Position numbers and translations under genes: made by a program. A stretch of 64,000 nucleotides of DNA from Paraconexibacter algicola (GTDB lineage Bacteria > Actinomycetota > Thermoleophilia > Solirubrobacterales > Solirubrobacteraceae): positions 124,001-188,000 of the forward strand of contig NZ_PYYB01000001.1 of NCBI RefSeq assembly GCF_003044185.1, in the 5' to 3' direction. The notes under the pieces are model-generated. The model was not told the DNA's origin. It did no database searches and was given only the letters and a program-made list of their open reading frames with translations. Within the stretch, counting starts at the first letter, position 1. Each line of letters opens with the position of its first letter. Positions 27,053 through 37,064 of the stretch are shown piece by piece.

Positions 27053-28519
27053 TCAGCCGCGGGGGCCGACGAGCCGGGCCGCGCCGGTCTCCGGGCGCGC
27101 GCGTCGCGGGTCGGCCGTCCCCGCCTGCCCGTCCGGCCGCGCGCCGCGCGCGCGCCGGGGCAGGACCCGCGCCGCGAGCGCCGCCGCGACGCACAGCGCG
27201 ACGCTCGCCCAGGCGGCGGTCTCGAACCCGGTCACGGTCGGCAGGCGCGCCCCCGACGGGGTGTGCGCGGCGAGGACCGCGGCGGTCGCGGCACTGCCGA
27301 CCGAGAAGCCGACGTAGCGGACCACCTGGTAGAAGCCCATCGCGCTGCCGGTCTCCTCCTGCGGGACCGCGGCGACGATCATCCCCGGGATCGCGGCGAA
27401 GGTCAGGCCCATGCCGATCCCGACGATGCCCATCAGCACGAAGACCTCCCACAGGGCGCTGTGGCCGAGCGCGAAGACCACGCCGGCCAGGCCGCAGATC
27501 AGGCACCCCAGCGGCAGGATCCCGGCCTGCCCGATCCGCGCGCCGAGGGCCGGGAGCAGGCGGCTCGCGACGACGCTCATGACCGAGAACGGGACGAGGC
27601 AGAGCCCGGCGGCGAGGACCGTCGCGTCGAAGCCGTAGCCGCCCGCGCTCGGCGCCTGCACGAACGCGGTGACGATCGACAGGTCGATGTAGAGGGCGGC
27701 ACCGAGCACCAGCGCGCAGCCGTTGGCGGTCAGCACCGCCGGGTGGCGCAGCAGCCGCAGCTCCACGAGCGGGGCCGCGGTGCGCAGCTGCAGCGGCACC
27801 CACAGGGCCAGCAGCAGCGCCGCGGCGGCCGCGAGGGCGAGGACCGTCGCGGACGTCCAGCCCCAGCTCTCCCCCTGCCCGATCGCCAGCAGCAGCGCGA
27901 CGAGCGCGCCCGCGAGGACGAGCGCCCCGCGGCCGTCCAGCGCCGGGGCGCGCTCGCCGCGGCTGGACGGCACGACCGCGAGCACCAGCGCCAGCGCGAC
28001 GCCCGCGAAGGCCGCCCCGAACCAGTAGGCGCCCGCGAGGCCGAACCGCTCCGCGACCAGCCCGCTGACCGGGTAGCCGACGCCGATCCCGGCGGCCGCG
28101 GACACCGACAGCAACGCGATCGCGGGCGTGATCCGCGCGGTCGGCAGACCGTGCCGGGCGACCGCCATCGCCAGCGGGATGAGGCCGAGCCCGAGGCCCT
28201 GGAGCGCCCGGCCGGCGACGAGCACCCCCAGCGACCCGGCGACCGCGGCGACGACGCAGCCGAGTGCGACGAGGCCCAGGCCGCGCGCCAGCGCCTCGCG
28301 GCGGTGCGGCCCGTCACCGAGGCGGCCGAGGACGGGTGCGCTGACCGCGCCCACCAGCAGCGCGGCGGTCAGGGACCACTGGGCGTCGCTCAGCGCCACC
28401 CCGAGGTCGTCGGCGACGAGCGGGACCAGCGGCGCGCCGAGCGACGAGATCACCGCGGTGACGATCGTGGTGAGCAGCAGCGTGGGCAGCAGCAGCGCCG
28501 TGCGGCGCCCCGCGCTCAC
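27053..28519 (-). CDS. MFS multidrug transporter (DHA2/QacA-like)
   Basis: This 488-aa protein has about 14 hydrophobic helices and the motif GRLGDGPHRREAL in the first cytoplasmic loop, as in drug:H+ antiporters of the EmrB/QacA group. The GTG at 28519 overlaps the stop of the MarR-type gene (GTGA), so the regulator and transporter are coupled. The pair resembles a locally repressed efflux module. Ligand unknown. Confidence 0.88.
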   Translation of the reverse strand: MSAGRRTALLLPTLLLTTIVTAVISSLGAPLVPLVADDLGVALSDAQWSLTAALLVGAVSAPVLGRLGDGPHRREALARGLGLVALGCVVAAVAGSLGVLVAGRALQGLGLGLIPLAMAVARHGLPTARITPAIALLSVSAAAGIGVGYPVSGLVAERFGLAGAYWFGAAFAGVALALVLAVVPSSRGERAPALDGRGALVLAGALVALLLAIGQGESWGWTSATVLALAAAAALLLALWVPLQLRTAAPLVELRLLRHPAVLTANGCALVLGAALYIDLSIVTAFVQAPSAGGYGFDATVLAAGLCLVPFSVMSVVASRLLPALGARIGQAGILPLGCLICGLAGVVFALGHSALWEVFVLMGIVGIGMGLTFAAIPGMIVAAVPQEETGSAMGFYQVVRYVGFSVGSAATAAVLAAHTPSGARLPTVTGFETAAWASVALCVAAALAARVLPRRARGARPDGQAGTADPRRARPETGAARLVGPRG

Positions 28520-28992
28520 GCGGGACCCCGGTCGTCGCGCAGCGCCGCGATCAGGTCGTCGAGCACGTCGATCGCCTGCGCCAGCGCGCGGACCTGCTCG
28601 TCGGAGCGGTCGGCGAGCTTCTCGCGCAGGACCGCCCGGTAGGAGGCGCGGACGGTGGCGAGCTCGCGCCGGCCGGCCGGGGTGAGCGTCACGCGGACCG
28701 CGCGGCCGTCCTGCGGGTCGCGGGCGCGCTCGAGCAGGCCGCGGCCGTCGAGCCGGCCGACGAGCTGGGTGACCGTCGGCTGCGCGAACGCGAGCACGCC
28801 GGCGAGCTCGGTGACGCGGCGCGGCCCGGCCTCCAGGGCGGCGAGCAGGGCGGCCTCGGCGCGGGTCAGCGAGCGGTCGCCCTCGGGCAGCAGCAGGCGC
28901 GTCAGCAGGCCCGCGCGCGGCACGAGCCCCTCGGCGACGTGCTCGACGTCGCGGGCCCGGCCGGAGGTCTGCTGGGCGGTCGGCGCGCTCAC
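28516..28992 (-). CDS. MarR-family transcriptional regulator
   Basis: This 158-aa protein has the MarR winged helix: LTRAEAALLAALEAGPRRVTEL, helix AFAQPTVTQLVGRLDGRGLL and the wing RARDPQDGRAVRVTLTPAG. The flanking helices form the dimer interface. Start GTG at 28992; the alternative ATG two bases upstream is out of frame. A TATATA-like -10 with the palindrome CTATATAG lies 10-17 bases upstream, so the transcript may be almost leaderless. It is expected to repress itself and the MFS gene. Confidence 0.9.
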   Translation of the reverse strand: MSAPTAQQTSGRARDVEHVAEGLVPRAGLLTRLLLPEGDRSLTRAEAALLAALEAGPRRVTELAGVLAFAQPTVTQLVGRLDGRGLLERARDPQDGRAVRVTLTPAGRRELATVRASYRAVLREKLADRSDEQVRALAQAIDVLDDLIAALRDDRGPA

Positions 28993-29001
28993 ATCCGCAA
29001 A

Positions 29002-29009
29002 CTATATAG
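29002..29009 (-). promoter_or_regulatory. -10-like AT-rich palindrome before MarR-type gene
   Basis: CTATATAG (minus strand reads TATATAG) stands out in GC-rich DNA just upstream of the GTG at 28992. It may be both the -10 element and the MarR operator core. Confidence 0.45.
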
Positions 29010-29052
29010 ATCTGTGATGCATCTCCTTCACATCGGCGATGCGCCATGCGTT

Positions 29053-29068
29053 GATTGACGAGTCAATC
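29053..29068. promoter_or_regulatory. Operator-like palindrome upstream of acyl-CoA dehydrogenase
   Basis: GATTGACGAGTCAATC has two perfect 7-base half sites (GATTGAC and GTCAATC) with a 2-base centre. Its form resembles operators of TetR-type repressors of fatty-acid genes that respond to acyl-CoA. It lies 110-125 bases before the dehydrogenase start. Confidence 0.5.
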
Positions 29069-29177
29069 GCCACGCGCAACGGCGCGCGGTCTGCCACCAT
29101 TCCAAGCGCCGCGCGCGGTGAACGCGCCCGTTCAGTTTCGACTCCGAAAGGCCACCGCTCCTCACGCGGGATCCCCC

Positions 29178-31010
29178 ATGAGCCATTACAAGAGCAACGT
29201 CCGCGATCTCGAGTTCAACCTGTTCGAGACGCTCCACGTCGACGAGGTCCTCGGTCAGGGCGCCTACCCCGACCTCGACTCCGACACCGTCCGCACCATG
29301 CTCGACGAGTCCTCGCGGCTCGCCGAGGGCCCCGTCGCCGCCTCGTTCCACGAGACCGACCGCAAGCCGCCGACCTTCGACCCCGCCACGGGCACCGTCA
29401 CCCTGCCCGACGACTTCATGGCCGCGGTCCGCGCCTGGCACGACGGCGGCTGGCCCGCCATCGGCATCACCGAGGACATCGGTGGCGTCGCCGCCCCGCC
29501 CGCCGTCACCTGGGCGATCAACGAGTTCATCCTCGGCGCCCAGCCCGCCGCGCTCATGTACCTCGCGGGCGCGTCGTTCTCCCACATCCTCTACACGCTC
29601 GGCACCGACGAGCAGAAGCGCTGGGCCCAGTGGGCGTTCGAGCGCAACTGGGGCGCCACCATGGTCCTCACCGAGCCCGACGCGGGCTCCGACGTCGGCG
29701 CCGGCCGCACCAAGGCGATCGAGCAGCCCGACGGCACCTGGCACATCGAGGGCGTCAAGCGCTTCATCACCTCCGGCGACTCCGGCGACCTGTTCGAGAA
29801 CATCTTCCACCTCGTGCTCGCCCGCCCCGAGGGCGCCGGCGTCGGCACCAAGGGCCTGAGCCTGTTCTTCGTCCCGAAGTTCCACTTCGACACCGAGACC
29901 GGCGAGCTCGGCGAGCGCAACGGCGTCTTCGTCACCGGCCTAGAGCACAAGATGGGCCTCAAGGCCTCCGCCACCTGCGACGTCGCGTTCGGCGACAACG
30001 GCATCCCCGCCAAGGGCTGGCTCGTCGGCGGCGTGCACGGCGGCATCGCGCAGATGTTCCAGGTCATCGAGCACGCCCGGATGATGGTCGGCACCAAGGC
30101 CATCTCCACGCTCTCGACCGGCTACCTCAACGCGCTCGAGTACGCCAAGGAGCGCGTCCAGGGCGCCGACCTCACGCAGATGACCGACAAGGCCGCGCCG
30201 CGCGTCACGATCATGCACCACCCGGACGTGCGCCGGGCGCTGCTGAACCAGAAGGCGTACGCCGAGGGCCTGCGCGCCGTCTACCTCTACACCGCCGCCC
30301 ACCAGGACGCCGCGATGGCGCAGGTCGTCTCGGGCGCCGACGAGCAGACCGCGCACCGCGTCAACGACCTGCTGCTGCCGATCGTCAAGGGCGTCGGCTC
30401 CGAGCGGGCCTACCAGGTCCTGACCGAGTCGCTGCAGACCTACGGCGGCTCCGGCTACCTGCAGGACTACCCGATCGAGCAGTACATCCGCGACGCGAAG
30501 ATCGACTCGCTCTACGAGGGCACCACCGCGATCCAGGCGCAGGACTTCTTCTTCCGCAAGATCGCGCGCGACAAGGGCGTGGCGCTCACGCACCTGATGA
30601 CGCAGATGCAGAAGACGGTCGACGCCGAGGTGCCCGCCTCGCTCGCCGGCGCGCACGAGCGCTTCAAGACCGCGCTCGGCGACGTGCAGGCGATGGTCGG
30701 CTCGCTGACCGGCTACCTCATGGGCTCCCAGGAGGACATGGAGGAGCTCTACAAGGTCGGCCTGGGCTCCGTCGACTTCCTCATGGCGGTCGGCGACCTG
30801 CTCATCGGCTGGCTGCTGCTGACGCACGGCATCACCGCGCAGAACGCGCTCGACAACGGCGCCAAGGAGAGCGACGTCGCGTTCTACGAGGGCAAGATCG
30901 CCACGGCGAACTTCTTCGCCCGCACCGCGCTGCCGCGCCTGGCCGGCGTCCGCGAGAGCATCGCGGCCGTCGACAACGACGTCATGAAGCTCGCCGAGGC
31001 CGCCTTCTAG
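29178..31010 (+). CDS. Acyl-CoA dehydrogenase, long FadE5-type
   Basis: This 610-aa flavoenzyme introduces the alpha-beta double bond into acyl-CoA. Signature segments are [26 protein letters not shown] and, towards the C-terminal half, [22 protein letters not shown] followed by [12 protein letters not shown] with the catalytic Glu position. With a long N-terminal region and an extra C-terminal helical domain it matches the ~600-aa FadE5-like group, not the ~380-aa short type. The ATG at 29178 is chosen because [17 protein letters not shown] is the family start. Confidence 0.93.
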   Translation: MSHYKSNVRDLEFNLFETLHVDEVLGQGAYPDLDSDTVRTMLDESSRLAEGPVAASFHETDRKPPTFDPATGTVTLPDDFMAAVRAWHDGGWPAIGITEDIGGVAAPPAVTWAINEFILGAQPAALMYLAGASFSHILYTLGTDEQKRWAQWAFERNWGATMVLTEPDAGSDVGAGRTKAIEQPDGTWHIEGVKRFITSGDSGDLFENIFHLVLARPEGAGVGTKGLSLFFVPKFHFDTETGELGERNGVFVTGLEHKMGLKASATCDVAFGDNGIPAKGWLVGGVHGGIAQMFQVIEHARMMVGTKAISTLSTGYLNALEYAKERVQGADLTQMTDKAAPRVTIMHHPDVRRALLNQKAYAEGLRAVYLYTAAHQDAAMAQVVSGADEQTAHRVNDLLLPIVKGVGSERAYQVLTESLQTYGGSGYLQDYPIEQYIRDAKIDSLYEGTTAIQAQDFFFRKIARDKGVALTHLMTQMQKTVDAEVPASLAGAHERFKTALGDVQAMVGSLTGYLMGSQEDMEELYKVGLGSVDFLMAVGDLLIGWLLLTHGITAQNALDNGAKESDVAFYEGKIATANFFARTALPRLAGVRESIAAVDNDVMKLAEAAF

Positions 31011-31044
31011 GCCGCCCGGTCCCGGGTCTCGTAGGGTGACCGCC

Positions 31045-31404
31045 ATGGTCGCCCGCGAGACCCGGATCAACGCCGCCGTCGCGCTCGCCGTGGCGGCCGG
31101 CGTGACGTTCGCGCCCACCCCCTTCCTGCGCCTGTTCGGCATCGACGCCGCCGAGGTGACCGGGGCGGCGCGGTTCGGCTGGCGGCTCTTCGCCGTCCGC
31201 AACGTCTGGGTGGCCGTCCGCGCCCTCCAGGGCGACCCGTCCGCCACCGGCGCCTTCCTGCCCGTCCAGCTGATGGACCAGGTCGTGTTCTGGCAGGCCT
31301 ACCGCGCCCGCTCGGTCCCGCGGCGCGCGCCGCTCATGGCCGCCGCGACCTCCGGGCTCATCATCGCGCTCGAGCTCCGGCGGACGGCCCGCACGGGCCG
31401 ATAG
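31045..31404 (+). CDS. Small membrane protein, DUF-type hypothetical
   Basis: This 119-aa protein has a hydrophobic N-terminal helix (INAAVALAVAAGVTFAP), an RLFAVRNVWVAVRAL segment and a C-terminal helix (LMAAATSGLIIALEL). It looks like a small three- or four-helix membrane protein of the kind annotated as DUF4267-like, but I do not claim that family. ATG at 31045 is preferred to GTG at 31036. It lies 10 bases before the CinA-like gene. Confidence 0.65.
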   Translation: MVARETRINAAVALAVAAGVTFAPTPFLRLFGIDAAEVTGAARFGWRLFAVRNVWVAVRALQGDPSATGAFLPVQLMDQVVFWQAYRARSVPRRAPLMAAATSGLIIALELRRTARTGR

Positions 31405-31414
31405 CGTCCGGCGC

Positions 31415-31918
31415 ATGCTCCCCGCCGATCTCACCGCCCCCGCCCTGCGCGTCGCCGACCTGCTGCGCGCGCGAGGGCAGACCGTCGCGGTCGGCGAGTC
31501 CTCCTCCGGCGGCCTGATCTGCGCCGCGCTCCTGTCGGTCGCCGGGGCCTCCGCCTACTACCGCGGCGGCACGGTCGTCTACGACCGCACGAGCATCGAG
31601 GCGTTCCTCGTCGGCGCCACCGAAATGGACCCCGGCCGCCGCGGCGCCTGCGAGCACCTCGCCACGTTCCACGCGCGCTCGGCCGCCGCCAAGGTCGGCG
31701 CCGACTGGGGCGTCGGGGAGGCGGGCGCCGCCGGCCCCTCGGGCAACCCCTACGGCGACCCGGCCGGCCACACCTGGGTCGCGGTCGCCGGACCACAGGG
31801 CGCGCTGCGCACCCGGCACCTCCTCACCGGCGAGGAGGACCGCGAGCGCAACATGGTCGCGTTCGCCGTCGCCGCGCTGGACGAGCTCGCCGCGGCGCTC
31901 ACCGGCCCGGACGCCTAG
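31415..31918 (+). CDS. CinA C-terminal domain protein (nicotinamide-nucleotide amidase-like)
   Basis: This 167-aa protein corresponds to the CinA C-terminal domain (PncC), which deamidates NMN to nicotinic acid mononucleotide. It shows the active-site start [19 protein letters not shown], where canonical PncC has ES(C/T)TGG, and [20 protein letters not shown], matching the GxAGP loop. The substitutions leave activity uncertain. It is convergent with ung; the two stop codons overlap. Confidence 0.85.
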   Translation: MLPADLTAPALRVADLLRARGQTVAVGESSSGGLICAALLSVAGASAYYRGGTVVYDRTSIEAFLVGATEMDPGRRGACEHLATFHARSAAAKVGADWGVGEAGAAGPSGNPYGDPAGHTWVAVAGPQGALRTRHLLTGEEDRERNMVAFAVAALDELAAALTGPDA

Positions 31919-32589
31919 GGCAGACGCCAGTCGACCGGCGCGGCGCCCTGCTGCTGCAGCAGCGCGTTCGTGCGGCTGAACGGCCGCGAGCCGAAGAAGC
32001 CGTTGTGCGCCGAGAGCGGGCTCGGGTGCGCGGACTCCAGGCACGGCACGTCGCCCAGCAGCGGGCGGAGGCTGCGCGCGTTGCGGCCCCAGAGGATCGC
32101 GACGAGCGGGCCGCCCCGGTCGGCCAGGGCGCGGATCGCCTGCTCGGTGACCGGCTCCCAGCCCTTGCCCTGGTGGGCGTTGGCGCGGCCCGCCTCGACG
32201 GTCAGCGCGCGGTTCAGCAGCAGGACCCCGCGGTCCGCCCACGCCGACAGGTCGCCGCTGCTCGGCGGCGGATGGCCGAGGTCGTCCTCGTACTCGCGGA
32301 AGATGTTGCGCAGGCTCGGCGGCAGCGGCCGCACGTCGGGCGCGACCGAGAAGCTCAGGCCGACCGCGTGGCCCGGGGTCGGGTACGGATCCTGGCCGAC
32401 CACGAGCACGCGCACGTCGGCCAGCGGCCGCGCGAAGGCCCGCAGGACGTGCTCACCGCGGGGCAGCACCCGGCGACCCGCGGCGATCTCCGCGCGCAGG
32501 AAGTCGCCCATCGCGGCGATCCGGTCCGCGACCGGCTCGAGCGCCCGCGCCCAACCGGGATCGACGATCTCGTGCAGCGGCCGGCTCAC
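31915..32589 (-). CDS. ung: Uracil-DNA glycosylase
   Basis: This 224-aa enzyme removes uracil from DNA. It has the catalytic [11 protein letters not shown] (Asp67 activates water), the LLLNRALTV uracil-binding Asn segment, and the minor-groove intercalation loop [13 protein letters not shown]. Family 1 UDG by all motifs. Its ATG at 32589 is 10 bases downstream of the stop of the preceding minus-strand hydrolase gene, so the two may be co-transcribed. Confidence 0.95.
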   Translation of the reverse strand: MSRPLHEIVDPGWARALEPVADRIAAMGDFLRAEIAAGRRVLPRGEHVLRAFARPLADVRVLVVGQDPYPTPGHAVGLSFSVAPDVRPLPPSLRNIFREYEDDLGHPPPSSGDLSAWADRGVLLLNRALTVEAGRANAHQGKGWEPVTEQAIRALADRGGPLVAILWGRNARSLRPLLGDVPCLESAHPSPLSAHNGFFGSRPFSRTNALLQQQGAAPVDWRLP

Positions 32590-32598
32590 CGCCGCGAA

Positions 32599-33519
32599 CT
32601 ATCGCAGGGGCGCCGCGCGCAGCCGTGCGCGCAGCCACCGCTCCACGTGTCCCAGCGCGAGGTCCGCCAGCGGCGTCCCCGACCCGAGCACGGAGTGCGG
32701 GGCGTGCGGCAGGCGCAGCACCGACGCCTCGCCGCCCGCGGCGCGCACCGCGTCGGCGAGCAGCAGCGTGTCGTCCAGCAGCGGGTCGAGATCGCCGACC
32801 GTCAGCAGCAGCGGCGGCAGACCGCGCAGGTCGGCGTGCAGCGGCGACGCCGCCCGCAGCGCCGCCCGGTCCGCGCCCGGGAACGCGACCTCGCGGAACG
32901 CCGTCAGCCAGGTCCCGGTGAGCAGCAGCGTGCGATCGTCGGCGCGGCGCGCGCTCGGCGTGCCCAGGAGGTCGTAGCGGCCGCAGTCCAGGTGCGCGCC
33001 GGCGACCCGGGCGAGCAGCGGGTCGCCGCCGTCGCGCAGCGCCAGCAGCGCCCGCAGCGCCAAATGGGCGCCCGCCGAGACGCCCGCGACCAGGAGCGGG
33101 AGCGCCGGGTCCCCCGTAGCGGCGGCGCGCAGCGCCGTGCCGACGTCGTTGACCGCCGCGGACACCGGCGCCTCGGGCGCCCGCCGGTAGGCCGGGGCGA
33201 GCACCCGCACGGCGCAGGCCCGCGCCAGACGGGCGTTCACCGGGTCGTCGTGCTCGGGCGAGCCCAGCAGGAAGCCGCCGCCGTGCACGCGCACGAGCGC
33301 CCCCGCGGCCTCGCCCGGCGGCGGCAGGACCCGCAGCCGCAGCCCGTCGCGGACGACGTCACGGGCCGCCGGGTGCCGCGGTCCCGCCGGCGGCGCGGCC
33401 CGCAGGGCCGCCAGCCCCGCCGGCTCGCGCGGATCGGGGTGCGGCATCCGGGCGAGCGCCGCGTTGGCCGCCTCCTGCGCGGCCCGTACCGCCTCCGGCA
33501 CCTCGAGCGTCGTCGTCAT
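32599..33519 (-). CDS. Alpha/beta hydrolase (hormone-sensitive-lipase-like)
   Basis: This 306-aa protein is an esterase of the HSL (family IV) type. It has the oxyanion motif HGGGF near residues 77-81, the nucleophile elbow GVSAG near 141-145, an Asp in GDLDPLLDD and a His in APHSVLG. Members hydrolyse short acyl esters. Start at 33519 (MTTTLEVPEAV). It is divergent from the injection-system plus-strand module (187 bases between starts). Confidence 0.88.
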   Translation of the reverse strand: MTTTLEVPEAVRAAQEAANAALARMPHPDPREPAGLAALRAAPPAGPRHPAARDVVRDGLRLRVLPPPGEAAGALVRVHGGGFLLGSPEHDDPVNARLARACAVRVLAPAYRRAPEAPVSAAVNDVGTALRAAATGDPALPLLVAGVSAGAHLALRALLALRDGGDPLLARVAGAHLDCGRYDLLGTPSARRADDRTLLLTGTWLTAFREVAFPGADRAALRAASPLHADLRGLPPLLLTVGDLDPLLDDTLLLADAVRAAGGEASVLRLPHAPHSVLGSGTPLADLALGHVERWLRARLRAAPLR

Positions 33520-33705
33520 CGCCGCGCCGATGATGCCCGGTCCGCCCGTTCGCCCTGCTTTTCGTGCACTCCTGCGCCGGGAGGTTTCGCGCGCGCGGAA
33601 CCGGCCGTACGGTCCAGCGGTGCTGCAGAGCCCGGCCAGCCGCGCCCGCACGCGCGCCCGCGCGCGAGCCCTGCCCCGCCCGTCCCCGTCGACGAGGCGT
33701 CGCCC

Positions 33706-35871
33706 GTGAGCGTCGGCTGGCGCTGCCCGGCCTGCACGCGCATCGCGCCGGCCACGCTCGCGCTCTGCCCCGCCTGCGGGACGCCCGCCCCCGCGCTCGG
33801 CGCCCCCGCCGTGCCGACCGCCGCGTCGGCCACCGCCGCCGGCGGCTCGCCCGACGGGCTCGTCCACGTCGAGACCCACCCCGCCCGCCTGGCCCTGCGG
33901 CGCCGCGCGCGGATCGCCCTGACCGTCAGCAACCACGGTGCCGAGCCGCGCACCGTCTGGCTGCTGCTCACCGACCCCGACGGACTCGTCGTCGGGCGCG
34001 CCGTCCCGGACGCGCTGCGGATCGCGCCCGGCGGCCGCGCCGACGCGACCGCGACCGTCCGCGCACGCCGGCCGCGGCTCGGGGCCGCGCGGACCGCGAC
34101 CGTGACCGTCGCCGCCGTCCCCGGCCCCGACGACGGCCCGGCACCCGACCCCGGCCCGCTGCAGCTCGCCAACCCCACCGCGGTCGGGCGCCTGCGGGTC
34201 GGCGACGGCGGCCGCCTGCTCGACGGCGGCCGGTCGCTGCACGTCGCCGCGCAGCTCCCGGTGCGCGTCCGGCCGCTCGTCCCCCGGCTGCTCGCGGCCG
34301 TCGCGCTCGTCGGCATCGCCGCCCCCGTCGGGCTGTCGCTGGCCCGCAGCGACGACCGGGCGACCGTCCCGTCGCTCGTCGGCCTGCTCGACGCCGCCGG
34401 GGCCGAACGCGCCCTGGAGCGGGCGGGACTCGCGCTCGACCCCGCGGTCGAGCGCCGCCCCGACGCCAGCGTGCCGCCCGGCGCCGTCCTCGCCCAGGAC
34501 CCCGCCGACGGCACCGCCTTGGACCGCGGCGGGCGCGTGCGCGTGACCGTCGCCGTCGGGGAGCGGCTGCTCCGCGTGCCGTCGGTCATCGGCCTGCGGT
34601 CCAAGGCCGCCGAGGAGCGCCTGCGCGACGCCGGCCTGACCCTCGGGCCCGCACGCCCGCGCCCGCAGGACGGCGGCGAGATCGTCGCGAGCCAGCTGCC
34701 GTCCGCCCGCCAGCGTGCCGCGGTCGGCACCCCGGTCGCCGTGTTCCTGCGGCCCGCCCTGCGCGGCGGGACAGCGCGCGCCACCGCCAGCGCGACGCCC
34801 ACCAGCGAGGAGGGCATCGTGCCGTCCCCGCGCGACCAGACCCCCACGAGCTACGCCGCCGAGGCCGCGCAGCGCGGCCTCGTCCCCAAGGTCATCCGCG
34901 TGGTGCGCACCGGCCGCCCCGGGCGGCTCGTCGGCGTCGAGCCCGCCGCCGGGACCGCCCGCCCCGCCGGCGCCACCGTCCGCCTGCTCGTCACCGCGGG
35001 CGTCCCGCGGCTGGCGTTCGACACCGGCAGCGCGGTCCGGGTGCTCGACACCGTCGCCGGCCGGACCACCGCCGAGGCCGCCCCCAGCGCCGGGGACGCC
35101 GTCGAACCCGCCTGGACGCCGGGCGGCCGGCGCCTCGTCTACCGGATCGGCCGCCGCCTGCTCCTGACCGCGGCGGGGCTCTCCGACCGCGGCCGCGTCC
35201 TCTACGACGGACCGCTCGACCTCGTCACCCCGGCGTTCGCGCCGACCCCCGCCGGCGACGTCCTCGCCGTCATCTCGCGCCGCGCCGGGGACGGCGACCT
35301 CTGCTTCGCGCGCGTCGGCAGCGGACGGATCGAGCCCGCGTGCCTGCGCGACGACACCTGGGACCTCGGCCGCCAGATCAGCTGGCGGCGCGACGGCAAG
35401 GAGCTGCTCGTCTTCGGGGTGCGCCGCGGGGAGCGGTCGCGCTTCGGGCTCCTGCGGTTCCGCACCAGCCGCGCGTTCTCCGTCGACCCGGCCGCGTGGA
35501 CCGGCCGCATCGCCACCGACGTCTCCAGCGCCCGGCGCGGCGTCATCGCCGGCGCCTACTCGCCGTCCGGCAAGCGCGTCGCGCTCGTCACGAACGTCGG
35601 GCTGCCCCGCTTCCAGATCGTCGTCACCCCCGCCCGCCGCCTACGCGACGTGACGACCGGGGCGCTGCCCGTCCGCGCCTGCGAGGTCGCCTGGCGCCCC
35701 GACGGGCGCGAGGTCGCCGTCGTGCAGAGCGACAGCGCCTGCCAGGAGCCGCTGGGTACCGTCGCGCGCGTCGACGTCGCCCGCCCCCGCCGCGTCGTCG
35801 TCGCCGCCACCGGTGGCCGGCATCCCGCCTACCAGCCGCTGCAGTACCGGGGACCGCGGGGCGGGTCGTGA
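33706..35871 (+). CDS. Membrane protein: zinc ribbon, Ig-like domain, TM, PASTA repeats and beta-propeller
   Basis: This 721-aa protein has a cytoplasmic C4 zinc ribbon (Cys7, 10, 22, 25), an Ig-like domain (about 50-150), one membrane helix (about 192-213), three PASTA-like domains (about 215-435) and a C-terminal TolB/WD40-like propeller (about 435-715). It is a paralogue of the 974-aa protein at 42390-45314 and shares several blocks with it, including ACEVAWRPDG. PASTA domains are known to bind peptidoglycan or muropeptides. The GTG at 33706 has GAGG 8 bases upstream; the very long open frame before it is noise. The next gene overlaps its stop (GTGA). First gene of the plus-strand injection-system module; function not known. 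Confidence 0.8.
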   Translation: MSVGWRCPACTRIAPATLALCPACGTPAPALGAPAVPTAASATAAGGSPDGLVHVETHPARLALRRRARIALTVSNHGAEPRTVWLLLTDPDGLVVGRAVPDALRIAPGGRADATATVRARRPRLGAARTATVTVAAVPGPDDGPAPDPGPLQLANPTAVGRLRVGDGGRLLDGGRSLHVAAQLPVRVRPLVPRLLAAVALVGIAAPVGLSLARSDDRATVPSLVGLLDAAGAERALERAGLALDPAVERRPDASVPPGAVLAQDPADGTALDRGGRVRVTVAVGERLLRVPSVIGLRSKAAEERLRDAGLTLGPARPRPQDGGEIVASQLPSARQRAAVGTPVAVFLRPALRGGTARATASATPTSEEGIVPSPRDQTPTSYAAEAAQRGLVPKVIRVVRTGRPGRLVGVEPAAGTARPAGATVRLLVTAGVPRLAFDTGSAVRVLDTVAGRTTAEAAPSAGDAVEPAWTPGGRRLVYRIGRRLLLTAAGLSDRGRVLYDGPLDLVTPAFAPTPAGDVLAVISRRAGDGDLCFARVGSGRIEPACLRDDTWDLGRQISWRRDGKELLVFGVRRGERSRFGLLRFRTSRAFSVDPAAWTGRIATDVSSARRGVIAGAYSPSGKRVALVTNVGLPRFQIVVTPARRLRDVTTGALPVRACEVAWRPDGREVAVVQSDSACQEPLGTVARVDVARPRRVVVAATGGRHPAYQPLQYRGPRGGS

Positions 35872-37064
35872 GCGCCGTCGTGCGTCCCGCGCTGCACCCG
35901 CGCGCCGAGCGCGCCGAGCTGCCCGAGGCCGAGGGACCGCGCCGCCACGTCGTGCGGCTCCCGGGCGGTCCCGAGGGACCGCTGCGGCTGGACGCCGCCG
36001 ACGCCGGCCTGCTCGAGCTGCTCGACGGGCGCCGGGACAGCGCCGAGCTCGTCGCCGCCGCGACCGTGCGCTGCGGCCCCGACGGGCCGCCGCGCCTGGC
36101 CCGGCTCGTCGCGGAGCTCGCCGAACGCGGCCTGCTGCAGGGCGTCACGCCCGCCGGGCCCGGGGAGCGGCCCACCGGGCGGCTCGCGCGCCTCGCCCGG
36201 CCACGGTCGCGCGCGATCCCGCACGCCCCCGAGCTGATCGTCTGGCTGTACCGGCACGGCGGCCGGCTGCTCGTCAGCCGGCCCGTCGCGGCGCTCGCCG
36301 CCGTCGCCGCGGTCGCGGGCCTCGTCGCCGCGGTGCTGCTGCTCGTCCGCGGTCGCGCAGCCCCACTGGTCGTCGACGACCGGCTCGTCCTCGGGGCCGC
36401 CGCGTTCGTCGGCTTCCGCGCCGTGCTCGTGGTCGCGCACGAGCTCGCGCACGGGCTCGCGCTCGCCCGCTGCGGCCGCGCGGTCGACGCCGCCGGCGTC
36501 CGGCTGCTGCTCTGCTTCCCCTACGCGTACGTCGACACCTCCCCCGTGTGGCTCGAGCCGCGCCGGCGCCGCACCGCGGTCACGCTCGCCGGGCCGCTCT
36601 GCGACCTCGCCCTCGGCGGGATCGCCGCGACCGTCGCGCTGCTGGCCACCGACCCGCTCGTCGCGCAGCTCGCCTTCCAGGCGTGCGTCGCCGCCTACGT
36701 CGGGGCGCTGCTGAACCTCAACCCGCTGCTGGACCGCGACGGCTACCACCTGCTCGTCGACCATCTCGGGGAGCCGCACTTGCGCCGCCGCGCGATCACC
36801 CGCATGCAGGCGCGGCTCGCGGGCACGCCGGTGACGCCGGACAGCGGGCCGCTGACCGCGTTCGCCGTCGCGACCGTCGCCTGGGGGGTCGCCGGCGCCA
36901 CGCTGCTCGTCGGCACGGTCGCGCTCTCCTCCGGCGCCCTCGGCCGCGCGCTGCCGGAGGACCTGCGCTGGTGGGTCCTCGGGCCCGCCTGGCTGCTCGC
37001 CGTCGCCCCCACCGCCTACCTGCTCGGCCGCCCGCTCCGCCACCGAGGACTCGCCCGTGCCTGA
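35868..37064 (+). CDS. M50-family membrane metalloprotease with N-terminal PqqD-like domain
   Basis: This 398-aa protein starts with a soluble domain of about 120 residues whose pattern (LDAADAGLLELLDGRRDSAEL...LVAELAERGLL) resembles PqqD/RRE-like winged helices. It continues with about eight hydrophobic helices carrying HELAH (191-195) and NLNPLLDRDGYHLL (283-296; Asp289 or Asp291 as third ligand), the zinc site of M50 peptidases. Related M50 proteins appear next to peptide exporters. It overlaps the propeller gene (GTGA) and the next gene (8 bases), so the three are one coupled unit. It may process a membrane protein of the injection-system module; inference. Confidence 0.85.
   Translation: MSAVVRPALHPRAERAELPEAEGPRRHVVRLPGGPEGPLRLDAADAGLLELLDGRRDSAELVAAATVRCGPDGPPRLARLVAELAERGLLQGVTPAGPGERPTGRLARLARPRSRAIPHAPELIVWLYRHGGRLLVSRPVAALAAVAAVAGLVAAVLLLVRGRAAPLVVDDRLVLGAAAFVGFRAVLVVAHELAHGLALARCGRAVDAAGVRLLLCFPYAYVDTSPVWLEPRRRRTAVTLAGPLCDLALGGIAATVALLATDPLVAQLAFQACVAAYVGALLNLNPLLDRDGYHLLVDHLGEPHLRRRAITRMQARLAGTPVTPDSGPLTAFAVATVAWGVAGATLLVGTVALSSGALGRALPEDLRWWVLGPAWLLAVAPTAYLLGRPLRHRGLARA

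Noticed and set aside
32005-33705. Long plus-strand reading frame across ung and the hydrolase
   Set aside because: It is the antisense shadow of two well supported minus-strand genes; Arg/Ala/Pro-rich composition is typical of GC-rich noise.
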